Source: Picochlorum sp. 'celeri' (lineage: Eukaryota; Chlorophyta; Trebouxiophyceae). From it: a stretch of DNA of 64,000 bases. A model generated the notes under the pieces. That model made no database searches, was not told the DNA's origin, and saw only the letters and a program-made list of their open reading frames with translations. Position 1 is the stretch's first letter; each line of letters opens with the position of its first letter. Shown here in pieces: positions 39,586 to 48,915 of the stretch. The stretch lies in NCBI GenBank assembly GCA_010909725.1, contig JAACMV010000020.1:558001-622000 (forward strand), given 5' to 3'. The position numbers were made by a program, and so were the translations under genes.

Positions 39586-42445
39586 ATGCCTGTATTTGAT
39601 GGTAGATCCTTCCAGGGTAGAGTTGCAGCAACGCCTGGAGTAGGGTTTCGTGGAGACGTCGTACTTGGTGGTTTCGGAGGCGGTTTCTCTGCTATGAGGA
39701 CTCATCAAGCAGCATCAAGGCATATTTATCGTAGTATATCACATAATGTGTATAATAAAACCGTGCATCGTCATATGCGCACCTGTGCAGCGCGTGCCGT
39801 GCCCGGAAAATCGGAGGCGGTCAGTTGTACCGGAACAATCTCCTCTGGTTGGGCAAGCATGCAGCCGACATTTTCACGAGGGCTTGGCGGTCGCCCCGGG
39901 GCAGCGTATATGTCTATACACCGTGCGTGCATTTGTCGTGCTCAGTATACCGCTGTGTTCTCAGAGGAGCCGTCGGAGGACGGTGACGAAGCTTCCTCAA
40001 TGGATGTGTCACTTGTGGAGGAGGACATTCTTCCTGCTCATCACACAATGCCAGTGTTCCACGTTGTCGGCACGTCCAAGTACGCGTCACGACTCCGTCA
40101 AACCATTCAAAGTATTTCAGAAAACTATCCTGAGTCCCCAATACTGATTCAAGGAGAGTATGGCTGTTTGAAGGACGAGATCTCAGAGTTGATTCACAAC
40201 AACAGTGGGCGGCATATTTTCGAAGTGAATGATTGTGCACTGTACGTATCTTGAAGAGACGCTCCCCTAGAGGGGCGCTTAGTGATTTTGAAATTCTCCT
40301 GGTATTGTATGGCATTATGTTTGGGTTTATTTATGCATTGTGGCACGTACTTATGAAATGCAGCATGTGTCCCGGAGAGTTGCTTCAACGAGTGAAAGGT
40401 TCTAATTACTGCAAAGATCTACACACCATGCTCATCAGAAATGTGCATCGACATCCAAAGGAAGTAAAGGAGTTTTTGGAGTTCTACCAGAAGCACGAGA
40501 CCTTGCGGGACACCATGAAGATCATTATGACAACCGATGTGGAGATTGGTGGCATTGATCACGTCCAGGTGGTTAAGATTGTTCCATTACGAGTCAGAAT
40601 CGAAGATGTCAGGTCCTTAGCTATGTATTTTCTGGATAAAATATCCGTGGAGCGTGGCATTGGGCTGCTGAGAATATCTCCGAGCGCTGTGCGTCGGTTG
40701 GAAACGTTTTTGTATGCTGAGAATGACAAGGATTTGGAGAACATGCTGAATCGGGCAGTCACAAAGCACCTGCAAGAGCAGGGTTCCCCAGCATTCCTTG
40801 AGCCAGGGACTACCGCTTTGATTCTGGATAAAGATGATTTGCAAGGATATCATGAGGTATGTTTGTGATTGCTTTTCCGTTGCGGTTCGGAGAAAGCCGA
40901 GAGACGGTCTTTTATTGGTATTGGTATTTGTAGGATGAACATTTATTCAGCCTATCCGAGAGGTTCCCAAGATTGAAACCGTTTTTGATGTCACCCTGGT
41001 GGCCAAAAATGTTCAATGAGAATTTCACAGTGTACGCGTTCGCAGCAACAGTGGTGTATTTGTTGGTTGGACCACAAACAAGGGACGAAAATCCAATGCT
41101 TGCAATCTTTTGGGACACGTGGTGGCCGGTGTCCTTCATGCTGTTCCCTTTCGTGGGAAGAATTTGGTGCTCCGTCTGTCCTTTCCAGACATATGGAGAG
41201 CTTGTGCAGAAGACGAAGCTTAAATTCGGCGGAAAGGTCGCCAAGTGGCCTCGGGCTTTTCTGGAGAAGTGGGGGTACAAGTTCATGCTGGCGTCGTTTG
41301 TTGCCATCCTCGTGTGGGAGCAAGTGTGGAACTTACCAAACAATGGCACTCTATCAGCGTACTTGTTGTTGCTCATCACGTCTGGAGCGGTTGTCGGGCA
41401 ATTCTTTTACGAAAAACGAGTGTTTTGTAGATATCTGTGCCCCATTGGTGGCATGAATGGCCTGTTCACCCAGCTCTCCATGACCCGAATGAAAGCGACG
41501 CAAGGCATCTGCTCGGCAGAGTGCAGTACATACTCGTGCTTGAAGGGCAGGAGCGATGTACCTGAAGGGGTGGGCGTGTCTACGGGGTGTCCCATGCAAA
41601 CGCATCCGGCTCAGGCAGTTGACAATCGCATGTGTGTTCTGTGCATGGAATGCATAAAAGGCTGCCCCAACGATTCAGTACAAGTCGTGCTACAGATTCC
41701 AGGTAAAAATATCTGGGATGGCATCAACCAGCCAATCCCAGAAGAATTGGCTATGGGTTTTGTCCTGCTAGGTGCCATGGGCTTGCATTGCTTGCCGACC
41801 CTGTTGGGCGACTTGGGCTTGTCAGAGTATCAGAGCTGGATCTGCGACTCATCATTGATGTATGTGTTAGTATCTGTCATTGTCATTGCGGCGCCCGGGG
41901 TGCTGGCATACTCGTTTGATGCTTTGTGGCGCATTCTTGCTGCAAAAATGCACGATGGTACATGCATCAGTCCACAGTCCTTGTCCCTGGGCGACAGTCT
42001 TGAGAATAGTTTGGACAGCGATTTTTCGCAGGATTCCTTCGATATTTTTGTTTCTGCTGCCAATAGCAAGTACCAGTTGGACTCCAAGAGCATAGTTGTT
42101 GCCCCGCAAACCCCCTTTGTAAGACTTGGGTATGGCTATGTGCCTCTGATGTGGAGTAGCGTATTGGCGTATTACATCAGACCGCTGATGGAGGAAGGAG
42201 GTCATATACCGAGTATTTTAGGAAGCGTCCTGGGACTTGGGGGTGCCCAGGACTGGGTCCTATGGAACTTCTCCTTGCCTGAGATCCACCTGATTCAATC
42301 AATTTTGGTACAAGTTGGCATCGTTTCGTCATTGATCTTGTCGAGAAAGGTATCAGATCAGCCATGGAAAGTCATAATTCCTCAATGTTTGTGTATAATT
42401 GGTATTGGGGCAGAGTTAAACCATCTGTTTCTGTCTCAGTTCTGA
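39586..42445 (+). CDS. Degenerate sigma54-activator-type AAA+ domain fused to membrane polyferredoxin
   Basis: Three exons: 39586-40241, 40364-40856 and 40934-42445 (phases 2 and 0; donors GTACGT and GTATGT). The product is 886 residues. Residues about 1-150 are Arg/Ser/Ala-rich, possibly a plastid presequence. Residues about 157-345 follow the order of bacterial sigma54-activator AAA+ domains: HVVGTSKYASRLRQTI, a Walker-A-like GEYGCLKDEIS without the GK, VNDCALMCPGELL, then IVPLRVRIEDVRSLAMYFL and DLENMLNRAV in the lid. The ATPase is therefore probably inactive. The C-terminal half is NapH/CcoG-like: several membrane spans, GRIWCSVCPF, FCRYLCPIGGMNGLF, CSAECSTYSC and a CVLCMECIKGCP cluster for 4Fe-4S centres. 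Redox sensing or electron transfer in a membrane is likely. Next downstream are EfeO-like and ferric-reductase genes. Confidence 0.88.
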
Positions 42446-43256
42446 TCAGAGGCAGTGTGCTTGTGCCGTCTCCACCACTGTGAGATGTTTTTGTAGGAAG
42501 TTTTGTGATTGAAATCGAACACACCGCAGAAACGTCTCACTTTTCGGAAGGAGAATTCAACTTTTCTTTTGTAGTTTCACATTTTTTTTTCGCAGGTGCT
42601 GTCTCAACCTTTTTCCGAGACACCCAATCTAGATTGACAGCCAGACTTGTCTGGGGCAGACGAGTCTCCTTTGAAGTCGAGAAGAGTAGATCCGTAGAGC
42701 TATAGGAAGATTTATCGCCGAAATTGGTATTGAAATAATTACATCCCGATACTCCACCATGAATATGTACATATGTTTCTATCTGTTGGGATAGTTTTTT
42801 GCAGAGCATTTGCCCGGCCATCCTGCTAGGTTTGAATGTGTATGGTGATGCTTCCAATAATAATATACCTTGTTCATGTTTCTAAATAAAGAGTTTCCAT
42901 GCCCAATGCATTCTCACACGCACATACATCAATACGACATCTACAACGCGGTGCGCACGCGTCTCTAGACTGAATCATACGAAAGGCCCAGCCACGCGCC
43001 AGCGTGCGCTAGGCGTTCTTTCTGTACCCGTGTACGACATGTGGCGCACGCTTGACATGTTCTCTCGCGATCGAGATGAGAGATAATGGCGGCTAGTCGT
43101 TGTCTGCTCCATTTTCAATAATATTTGTGGCGAATATTACCACAAAGACTGACATCACGAAAGATCATTTTCACGTTGGTGGATCATCTGCCATCTGTTG
43201 TGCACAAGTGCCAATATCTACCACGATCAGGGTGGTTGCCAAGGTGTAGAGTCAAT
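42446..43256. other. Intergenic, 5' of the EfeO-like gene
   Basis: About 810 bases. A minus-strand open frame at 42537-42857 has its first ATG near 42821 and would encode about 94 residues, rich in Lys, Thr and Ser, with no known domain; I do not call it. From about 42950 to 43080 the sequence turns GC-rich with GTGCGCAC, CACGCG and CTCGCGATCGAG words, unlike the flanks, and could be the core upstream region of the EfeO-like gene. Confidence 0.45.
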
Positions 43257-45393
43257 ATGATGCGCTCTGCAGTTGTCTTCTTCTTTTTGGCATGTGTGAT
43301 TCATAGCACTATCGGTATGTTGTTGTGTGCGATGGCCTGATCCAGCTAGATGGGTTTCTTAACCAAGTGCTGGAACATCCAGTTTTGGAAATGTGCTTGA
43401 TCACATTTCTGCCCCACATTTTGCTTAACGAGACCCACATGCTCTAGTCAAATACATGCACTAATATCATTATCATTATGATGTAGCTGCCTCTCCTGAG
43501 GTCATGTCGGTGGTGTCCTTCGCTAGGAGCAATGCCGTGGAGTCGATATCTCTTGCTCAGGATCTCCTCAAAGCCCTTGAATCTGGAGACAAGAATGCTT
43601 CTATCGTGGCATATACGGCACTTCGTCCCAACTATGAAGAGATTGAACATTTATATGAGGTTTTTGGTGATACAGATTCTGATATCGACGCCCGACCATA
43701 TGCCTACCCGTATGGAGAAGCTTTTAGTGCCCAGCTTACTGAGATCCCAGGAGCCGTCTTCAAAGGCTCTCACAAGATCGAAGCTATGTTGTTCAGAGAG
43801 GACGATTTACCAGGAGCTGTTTCATGGACTGAACAATTGATCAAAGACTATGAGACACTGATTGAAAAATTGGATGATCCATCCGACTATACTCCGGAGG
43901 CCATTATGCATGGTGTGGCAGAGCTTGCCTACGAGGTCGCCAAGAAGAAATTCTCCAGTGAAGAGGAGACGTATTCAGATTTATCGATTCTCATCTTTTA
44001 CCACAATTTGGCAGGTATAAAGAACATCATGGAGCCATGGGTTGAGGCCCTCGAGGGATCAAATCCTGATAGTGCTCAGGGCTTGATCAAATCCATTGAC
44101 GCAGCCAATGCGACCCTTGCACCATATGTCCTCAGGGATGGCGACGGAAATGTGGTTGGATATGAGCCATATTCTGCGGTCAATGTCACTACAAGAAGAG
44201 AGATTCAAAAGTCATTCTATGATGTGGGCCTTGCTGTTGAGGATGCTGCAGATTCTTTGGGTATTGAATTGGTAGATCCTTCAGAGTCTGGAGAGGCTGG
44301 GGAAGGCGAGGCAGAGAGCTCCGACGAATGCACTCCATACGTAGAAACGGCTTCATTCTCAAACGAGAGTCCTCAGATTCAAAATGGCCTGGCATACTTC
44401 AGTGCCTTGATGCCATACGCTGTTCAGGAGTCAGAAAACTTTGTGGAGGTTCTCAAGAGTGGAGACGTTGATGCAGCGAAATCTGCCTATTTGTCCACCA
44501 GACCAATTTATGAACAGGTTGAAGTGCTAGCTCCGAGCTTCATCGATATTGATGAGGCTTTGGACGCCCGCGAGTATATATACTTCAGAGGGGAATTGGA
44601 TGATTCCTTTAGGGGTTTCCATAGGGTAGAGAGGCTGCTTTTCGGAGAGAATGTGATTTCGAATGACACTATATCTCTTGCCGAAGATATTGTTGATAAC
44701 TTGAAGGACCTCCAGGGTCGCCTAGAGACTCCCTCCGAAGATTTTAATTCTGCCAATGCATGGGACGGAATAGCAGGTCTTGCATCTGAGGTGCCATCGA
44801 AGAAGATTTCAAGTGAGGAGGAGACATTCTCCGACTTGTCCCTCATGATCTTTTATAATAATTGGAAAGGAATATGGAGCCAAATTTATCCATTTTGCGA
44901 CGATGCACCAAAAGAATGTGAGGAGGTTGCACAGGCAATACAGGATGCTAGAGACTGCCTTGGTATTAATACCAATGATGATATTACGGCAGTCTCTGCT
45001 GCAAATGTCACCGAAGACAGCATTTCAAACTTATTGAACGCTGACTACAAATCCTACGCAAATGCCACCATGGACACAAGGAAATGTATCATTGACAAAG
45101 GGTATGCAGTCAGAGATGCGGTAGTCTCTATGGGAAATGCTCTCAATGTGTTTGACGATTGCTCTGACTTTTATGAACTCAAGTTCATCAATTACCCAGA
45201 GAGGACTACCAAGCTTGATGTGAGTGAATATGAAGGAGACTCAGCGGAAGCTGAATCAGAAGCAGGAGAAGCCGGTGAGGCTGGTGAAGCAGGAGGAATT
45301 TATCAAGAGGATGAAACCTCCTCCTCCAGAGGCTTTCTGGTGAATCTTTCCCTTACTATTTTGGGCACCGTAGTGGGAGCTGTCTTTATTTAG
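43257..45393 (+). CDS. Secreted tandem EfeO/M75 imelysin-like protein, probably iron-binding
   Basis: Two exons, 43257-43314 and 43487-45393 (phase 1, donor GTATGT), about 655 residues. The first exon encodes the signal peptide (MMRSAVVFFFLACVIHSTI). Two EfeO/imelysin (M75) domains follow, about residues 25-235 and 300-510. Each has the R-P-x-Y-E-x-[IV]-E start, a D-I-D-A-R segment, the GxHxxE metal motif (GSHKIEAMLF and GFHRVERLLF) and SSEEETYSDLS or SSEEETFSDLS. Bacterial EfeO passes iron to the EfeU permease. The C-terminus has an Ala/Glu/Gly-rich linker, then a hydrophobic end (LTILGTVVGAVFI) that looks like a GPI-anchor signal. The gene stands next to a ferric-reductase-like gene. A cell-surface iron-assimilation role is inferred. 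TGTAA lies 72 bases past the stop. Confidence 0.9.
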
Positions 45394-45761
45394 ATGGCAA
45401 CAAGTAGATATGAATCATAGGGGTCTTCATGCAGCAACATGCATTTGCCAATCTATATTTTCAATGTAACTGGTTCAAAAACAAGATCCTGGTACGTCCC
45501 TTGACAGTACCATTTTTTAATCAAAATTATTTGTTCCAGTTATCTTTTTAGCCTCTGGTAACGAGAGCGACGTCCTCCCAAAGACTTGCGACACACGCTT
45601 GGCGTGTGCCTCATGGGGATGGCGCCGCGAAGCTATGCAAGCAAAACAGATACGATATTATTATCAAAGTTTCAAATGATCCATTGAACAGCTCAATAAA
45701 TTTCTAAACATTATTTAATTGTCAAGTTGGACGGCGTAGAAAGTACCATTCCCGATTACTC
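45394..45761. other. Intergenic between EfeO-like and ferric-reductase genes
   Basis: 368 bases with TGTAA at 45465-45469 for the upstream gene and the promoter of the downstream gene. No coding sequence is seen. Confidence 0.5.
45465..45469 (+). terminator. TGTAA polyadenylation motif
   Basis: TGTAA 72 bases after the EfeO-like stop codon. Confidence 0.5.
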
Positions 45762-47615
45762 ATGGAAGACGATTACCTTGAAAAAGCCATTGAGGAAGTG
45801 CTAGATGCATGCTGCGTGTTCAATAATGTTGTTAGGGAAGGTATCAAACAGAAGATTCTTTATGATCTTGATAATTTGAAGACGCCGAATGCTTCCCAGG
45901 TCGCTGACTCAGACTTGATATGGAGCACACTTGACATGGAGGCAGATTTGCAAATAGAAAATCAGCCTAGGCAGAAATCCATTGATGGCGCATCAATTTC
46001 GAAACGAATGAAGCTATACATAATCAGAAATAGCTTAATTGTGTTCATGCTCTGCGCCTTGTTCTGCATTACTGTCGCTGCAGCCTTCGTTTTAAGTTTT
46101 CCAAGATCCCAGATAGGAGTGTGGAAGGAAAAGGGACGACTTGCCCTTCTTTCAGTTGCTGTTGCAGGGGCATCATTAGCTGTGGCATCGCTTGTCTTCT
46201 GTTTACTCTCAGCAAATGGATTGTTGAGATATCTCTTCTATAAGAAGTTATCCCATTATGTCCACCTTCCAATCACAATGTCAAGTCTTCATCGTGTGTT
46301 TGGGATTATTGTCCTGCTAGGTTCAATAGTTCATTCCATAGCATGGTTTCCACTCTATTGGAGTATTTCAAGTTCTGAAGGATGGGTAAATGGAGATTCA
46401 AAGTACAGGTACATTGGTAACCTAGGAGGAAGATCTAGAAGTATGACGGGGCTTTGTACATCATATGTGTCAATTACTGGATATGCCATGCTTGGCATAC
46501 TTTTGCTGGGATCTTTCATCGCTTCAGGGGCGCATAAAAGACTAATTAAAAATGAAACATGGATAGGAAAGTATATCAGGTCGTTTGAGGCTTTCAAGTT
46601 GAGCCATTGGATCATGGCTGCGACATTTTGTGTTCTTCTGTTTTTTCACCCTCTACCCACTCTGCCGTCATGGGACGCCACTCAGGGTTTTGGCTCAATA
46701 ACTTGGATTTTCATCAGTATTCCAATTTTACTACTTGTATTATCTGTTGGGATTAGATGGTATCGGAGAAGCAAAAGTGTTAGCAGCATCATTTTGTGTC
46801 ATACTTTGCCAAATGATGCCCTTTCCCTGACGGTCCGGGCACCTGGAAAAAGAAGATGGCAGCCAGGAACGTATGCTCATGTATTAGTACCATCAATTTC
46901 AAAATACCAATGGCATCCTTTCTCGATTACTTCCTTTTCCAAAAATAATTTGACCTTGTATATCAAGGCAGTTGGAGACTGGACAAAGGAGCTACATCAT
47001 CAGGCCTGCCAAGGCAATCTTGTTTCGACAAGGTGTTACGTGGATGGCCCGTACATGACAAGCACATGCGAATACAAAAACTACAGCCATATTGTTATGG
47101 TGGCTGGTGGAATAGGGGTGACACCATTTGTGTCGGTCATTGCAGAGATGATGGAGCATAGTCATCAATGTAGGTCATTTACTCTCCATTGGGTGGTGAG
47201 AGACATTGAAGCAGCCAGGACCTGGTTCAAGACCCTTTTCGAATCTATGGAAGATCTTAGACAATCCTCCGAGAATTGCAGCATTCGGGTTAACATATGG
47301 CTCACTGGTATAAAGCCTGAGCTTGTAGAGCTTGCAAAAAGAGTTGGGTCTGTTCATGCTGATGTCTGCGGACTGGATATACTCTCTGGAATCAGGATAA
47401 AGAGCTCAAATACTATGTCACATTTTGGACGACCAGATTTTGGTCAACTTCTCAGAGATCACGATCCAGGTGCATCTCTTGCCGAGAGTCCTGTAGGTGT
47501 CTTTTGTTGCGGACCAACCGCTATGGTTGCAAGTCTACGCCATGCTTGCAACACATTCTCGGCAATTAGTGGAAAGCACTTTGCATTTCATGCTGAAGAT
47601 TTCCATTCTTATTGA
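45762..47615 (+). CDS. Ferric reductase / NADPH-oxidase-family transmembrane oxidoreductase
   Basis: 617 residues, single exon, ATG at 45762. An acidic cytosolic N-terminus of about 75 residues precedes the membrane part (about 85-330). Histidines placed to hold two haems sit in SHYVHLPITMSSLHRVFG, GSIVHSIAWF, SHWIMAATF and LLFFHPLP. The FAD-binding domain has RRWQPGTYAHVLVPS and the HPFSITS motif. The NAD(P) part has VAGGIGVTPFVSVIAEMM, and the end has VFCCGPTAMVASLRHAC. The enzyme moves electrons from cytosolic NADPH across the membrane to Fe(III) (or O2 in NOX members). The upstream EfeO-like gene favours the ferric-reductase role. No EF-hands are seen, unlike plant RBOH. Confidence 0.93.
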   Translation: MEDDYLEKAIEEVLDACCVFNNVVREGIKQKILYDLDNLKTPNASQVADSDLIWSTLDMEADLQIENQPRQKSIDGASISKRMKLYIIRNSLIVFMLCALFCITVAAAFVLSFPRSQIGVWKEKGRLALLSVAVAGASLAVASLVFCLLSANGLLRYLFYKKLSHYVHLPITMSSLHRVFGIIVLLGSIVHSIAWFPLYWSISSSEGWVNGDSKYRYIGNLGGRSRSMTGLCTSYVSITGYAMLGILLLGSFIASGAHKRLIKNETWIGKYIRSFEAFKLSHWIMAATFCVLLFFHPLPTLPSWDATQGFGSITWIFISIPILLLVLSVGIRWYRRSKSVSSIILCHTLPNDALSLTVRAPGKRRWQPGTYAHVLVPSISKYQWHPFSITSFSKNNLTLYIKAVGDWTKELHHQACQGNLVSTRCYVDGPYMTSTCEYKNYSHIVMVAGGIGVTPFVSVIAEMMEHSHQCRSFTLHWVVRDIEAARTWFKTLFESMEDLRQSSENCSIRVNIWLTGIKPELVELAKRVGSVHADVCGLDILSGIRIKSSNTMSHFGRPDFGQLLRDHDPGASLAESPVGVFCCGPTAMVASLRHACNTFSAISGKHFAFHAEDFHSY

Positions 47616-47738
47616 GTGCATGGCCTACAGATCCTATTGGGGAGGGAGATGTGGGTCAATTTTATTTTATTTTTTATTTCTGAAATACAGTGAACTGCCA
47701 ATTCTTTCGATAGAATCACTCGCAACCATTTGTATGTA

Positions 47739-47743
47739 TTACA
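47739..47743 (-). terminator. TGTAA polyadenylation motif for eL19
   Basis: Minus-strand TGTAA about 65 bases after the eL19 stop codon. Confidence 0.5.
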
Positions 47744-47807
47744 CTACAATAATTATAACAATCTGAATCCACTAATGCCACCAAAACCCTGTACTGCTAC
47801 CAGAGCT

Positions 47808-48686
47808 TTAGTTCTTCTTTGCATCAGTGGTTCCAATAATACCCTGAGCAAATCGCTCCTCTCTACGGGCAAGCTTGCGCTCGCGACTAGCCTTATTCTT
47901 AGCACGACGAGCCTCAAGTTGGTCGGCGATAGTCTTGGCACGGAGTTTCTCACCCTTCTCGTAGTGAATGGCCTCAATCAACACACGCTTGTTCTTGTAT
48001 ACGTTACCCTTCACCCTAAGATACAATTCGCGGTAAAGATGGAGATCGATCTTCTTGCTATCTCTGTACTTCTTCAACAGACGGCGCAACACACGAAGAC
48101 GGCGCATCCAAAGAACCTTTGTTGGGAGACGAGCCTCGCGTGTACCACGACGCTTACCATATCCGCAGTGACGTCCCTTGGACTTGGCCTCGGCAGAGGC
48201 ACGGGCACGAGATCTGGAGTGCATATTGGTTGGTTTACGAATAATAAATCCATCCTTGATCAACTTTCTGACACTTTGTCCTGCACAGAATCATGACAAA
48301 GAGGTAAGACTCGGAAGAGAACTCAAAAGGCGGCCAGCCCTCAATGGACAGCTCTGTCAAACAGATGCCATTAATTAGCCAATTTATTTTATAAATTGGC
48401 TAATATGAGCCATGAAGGGCTTATATCGACAGCATGCGAGTGTCACTGGCACAGGCCGCCGTTCCCCAGTGGGTCGGTCGGTTCATGCGACGCAGCGTTC
48501 ACTCTTCTCCTGCCACTCGTCCCATAATTTATGAAATAGCCTATAGAATAATACTAGATGATACATATACGTACTTGAGTTGGCCATGGAAATGTCGGTG
48601 ACCTCATTAGGATCGAGCCAGACTTTACGCTGGCCGCAGCTCAGCTCTGAGGCTGCCAATCTCTTCTGCAATTTAAGGCTCACCAT
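47808..48686 (-). CDS. RPL19: Cytosolic ribosomal protein eL19
   Basis: Two exons, 48575-48686 and 47808-48280, joined in phase 1 by a 294-nt intron (donor GTACGT, acceptor GTGCAG). The product is about 194 residues. Exon 1 begins [20 protein letters not shown] and ends MANS. Exon 2 continues [20 protein letters not shown], then the [20 protein letters not shown] loop and the long C-terminal helix ([20 protein letters not shown]). This is a large-subunit protein at an intersubunit bridge. The intron holds a perfect 14-base hairpin. TGTAA lies 65 bases past the stop. Confidence 0.97.
48374..48404. repeat. Perfect 14-base inverted repeat in the eL19 intron
   Basis: ATTAGCCAATTTAT at 48374-48387 and its exact complement at 48391-48404 flank a TTT loop. 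It is in the only intron of the eL19 gene. No snoRNA boxes are evident around it. Confidence 0.8.
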
Positions 48687-48915
48687 TATATCTAAATTTC
48701 TATATTGGTTGTCTGGTTGTTTGGGCTGCGTCAACCTAAGACGAGTATCGTCACACCATGCTTGTGCGATGGCTGCGGAGGGCTGAGACGGAATAATTCG
48801 GCACCGGCTTGAGCTGTCCCTGATAGGCTGCCGGCTGAACGGTCGATGAGTGTCTTTGACAGGAGTATACAATCTGTTTTGGATGGAACAAAGGAAAAAA
48901 GAATTTACATTTCTC

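Noticed and set aside
42537..42857. 106-codon minus-strand frame
   Set aside because: First ATG is internal, composition is low-complexity and nothing supports transcription; left as intergenic.
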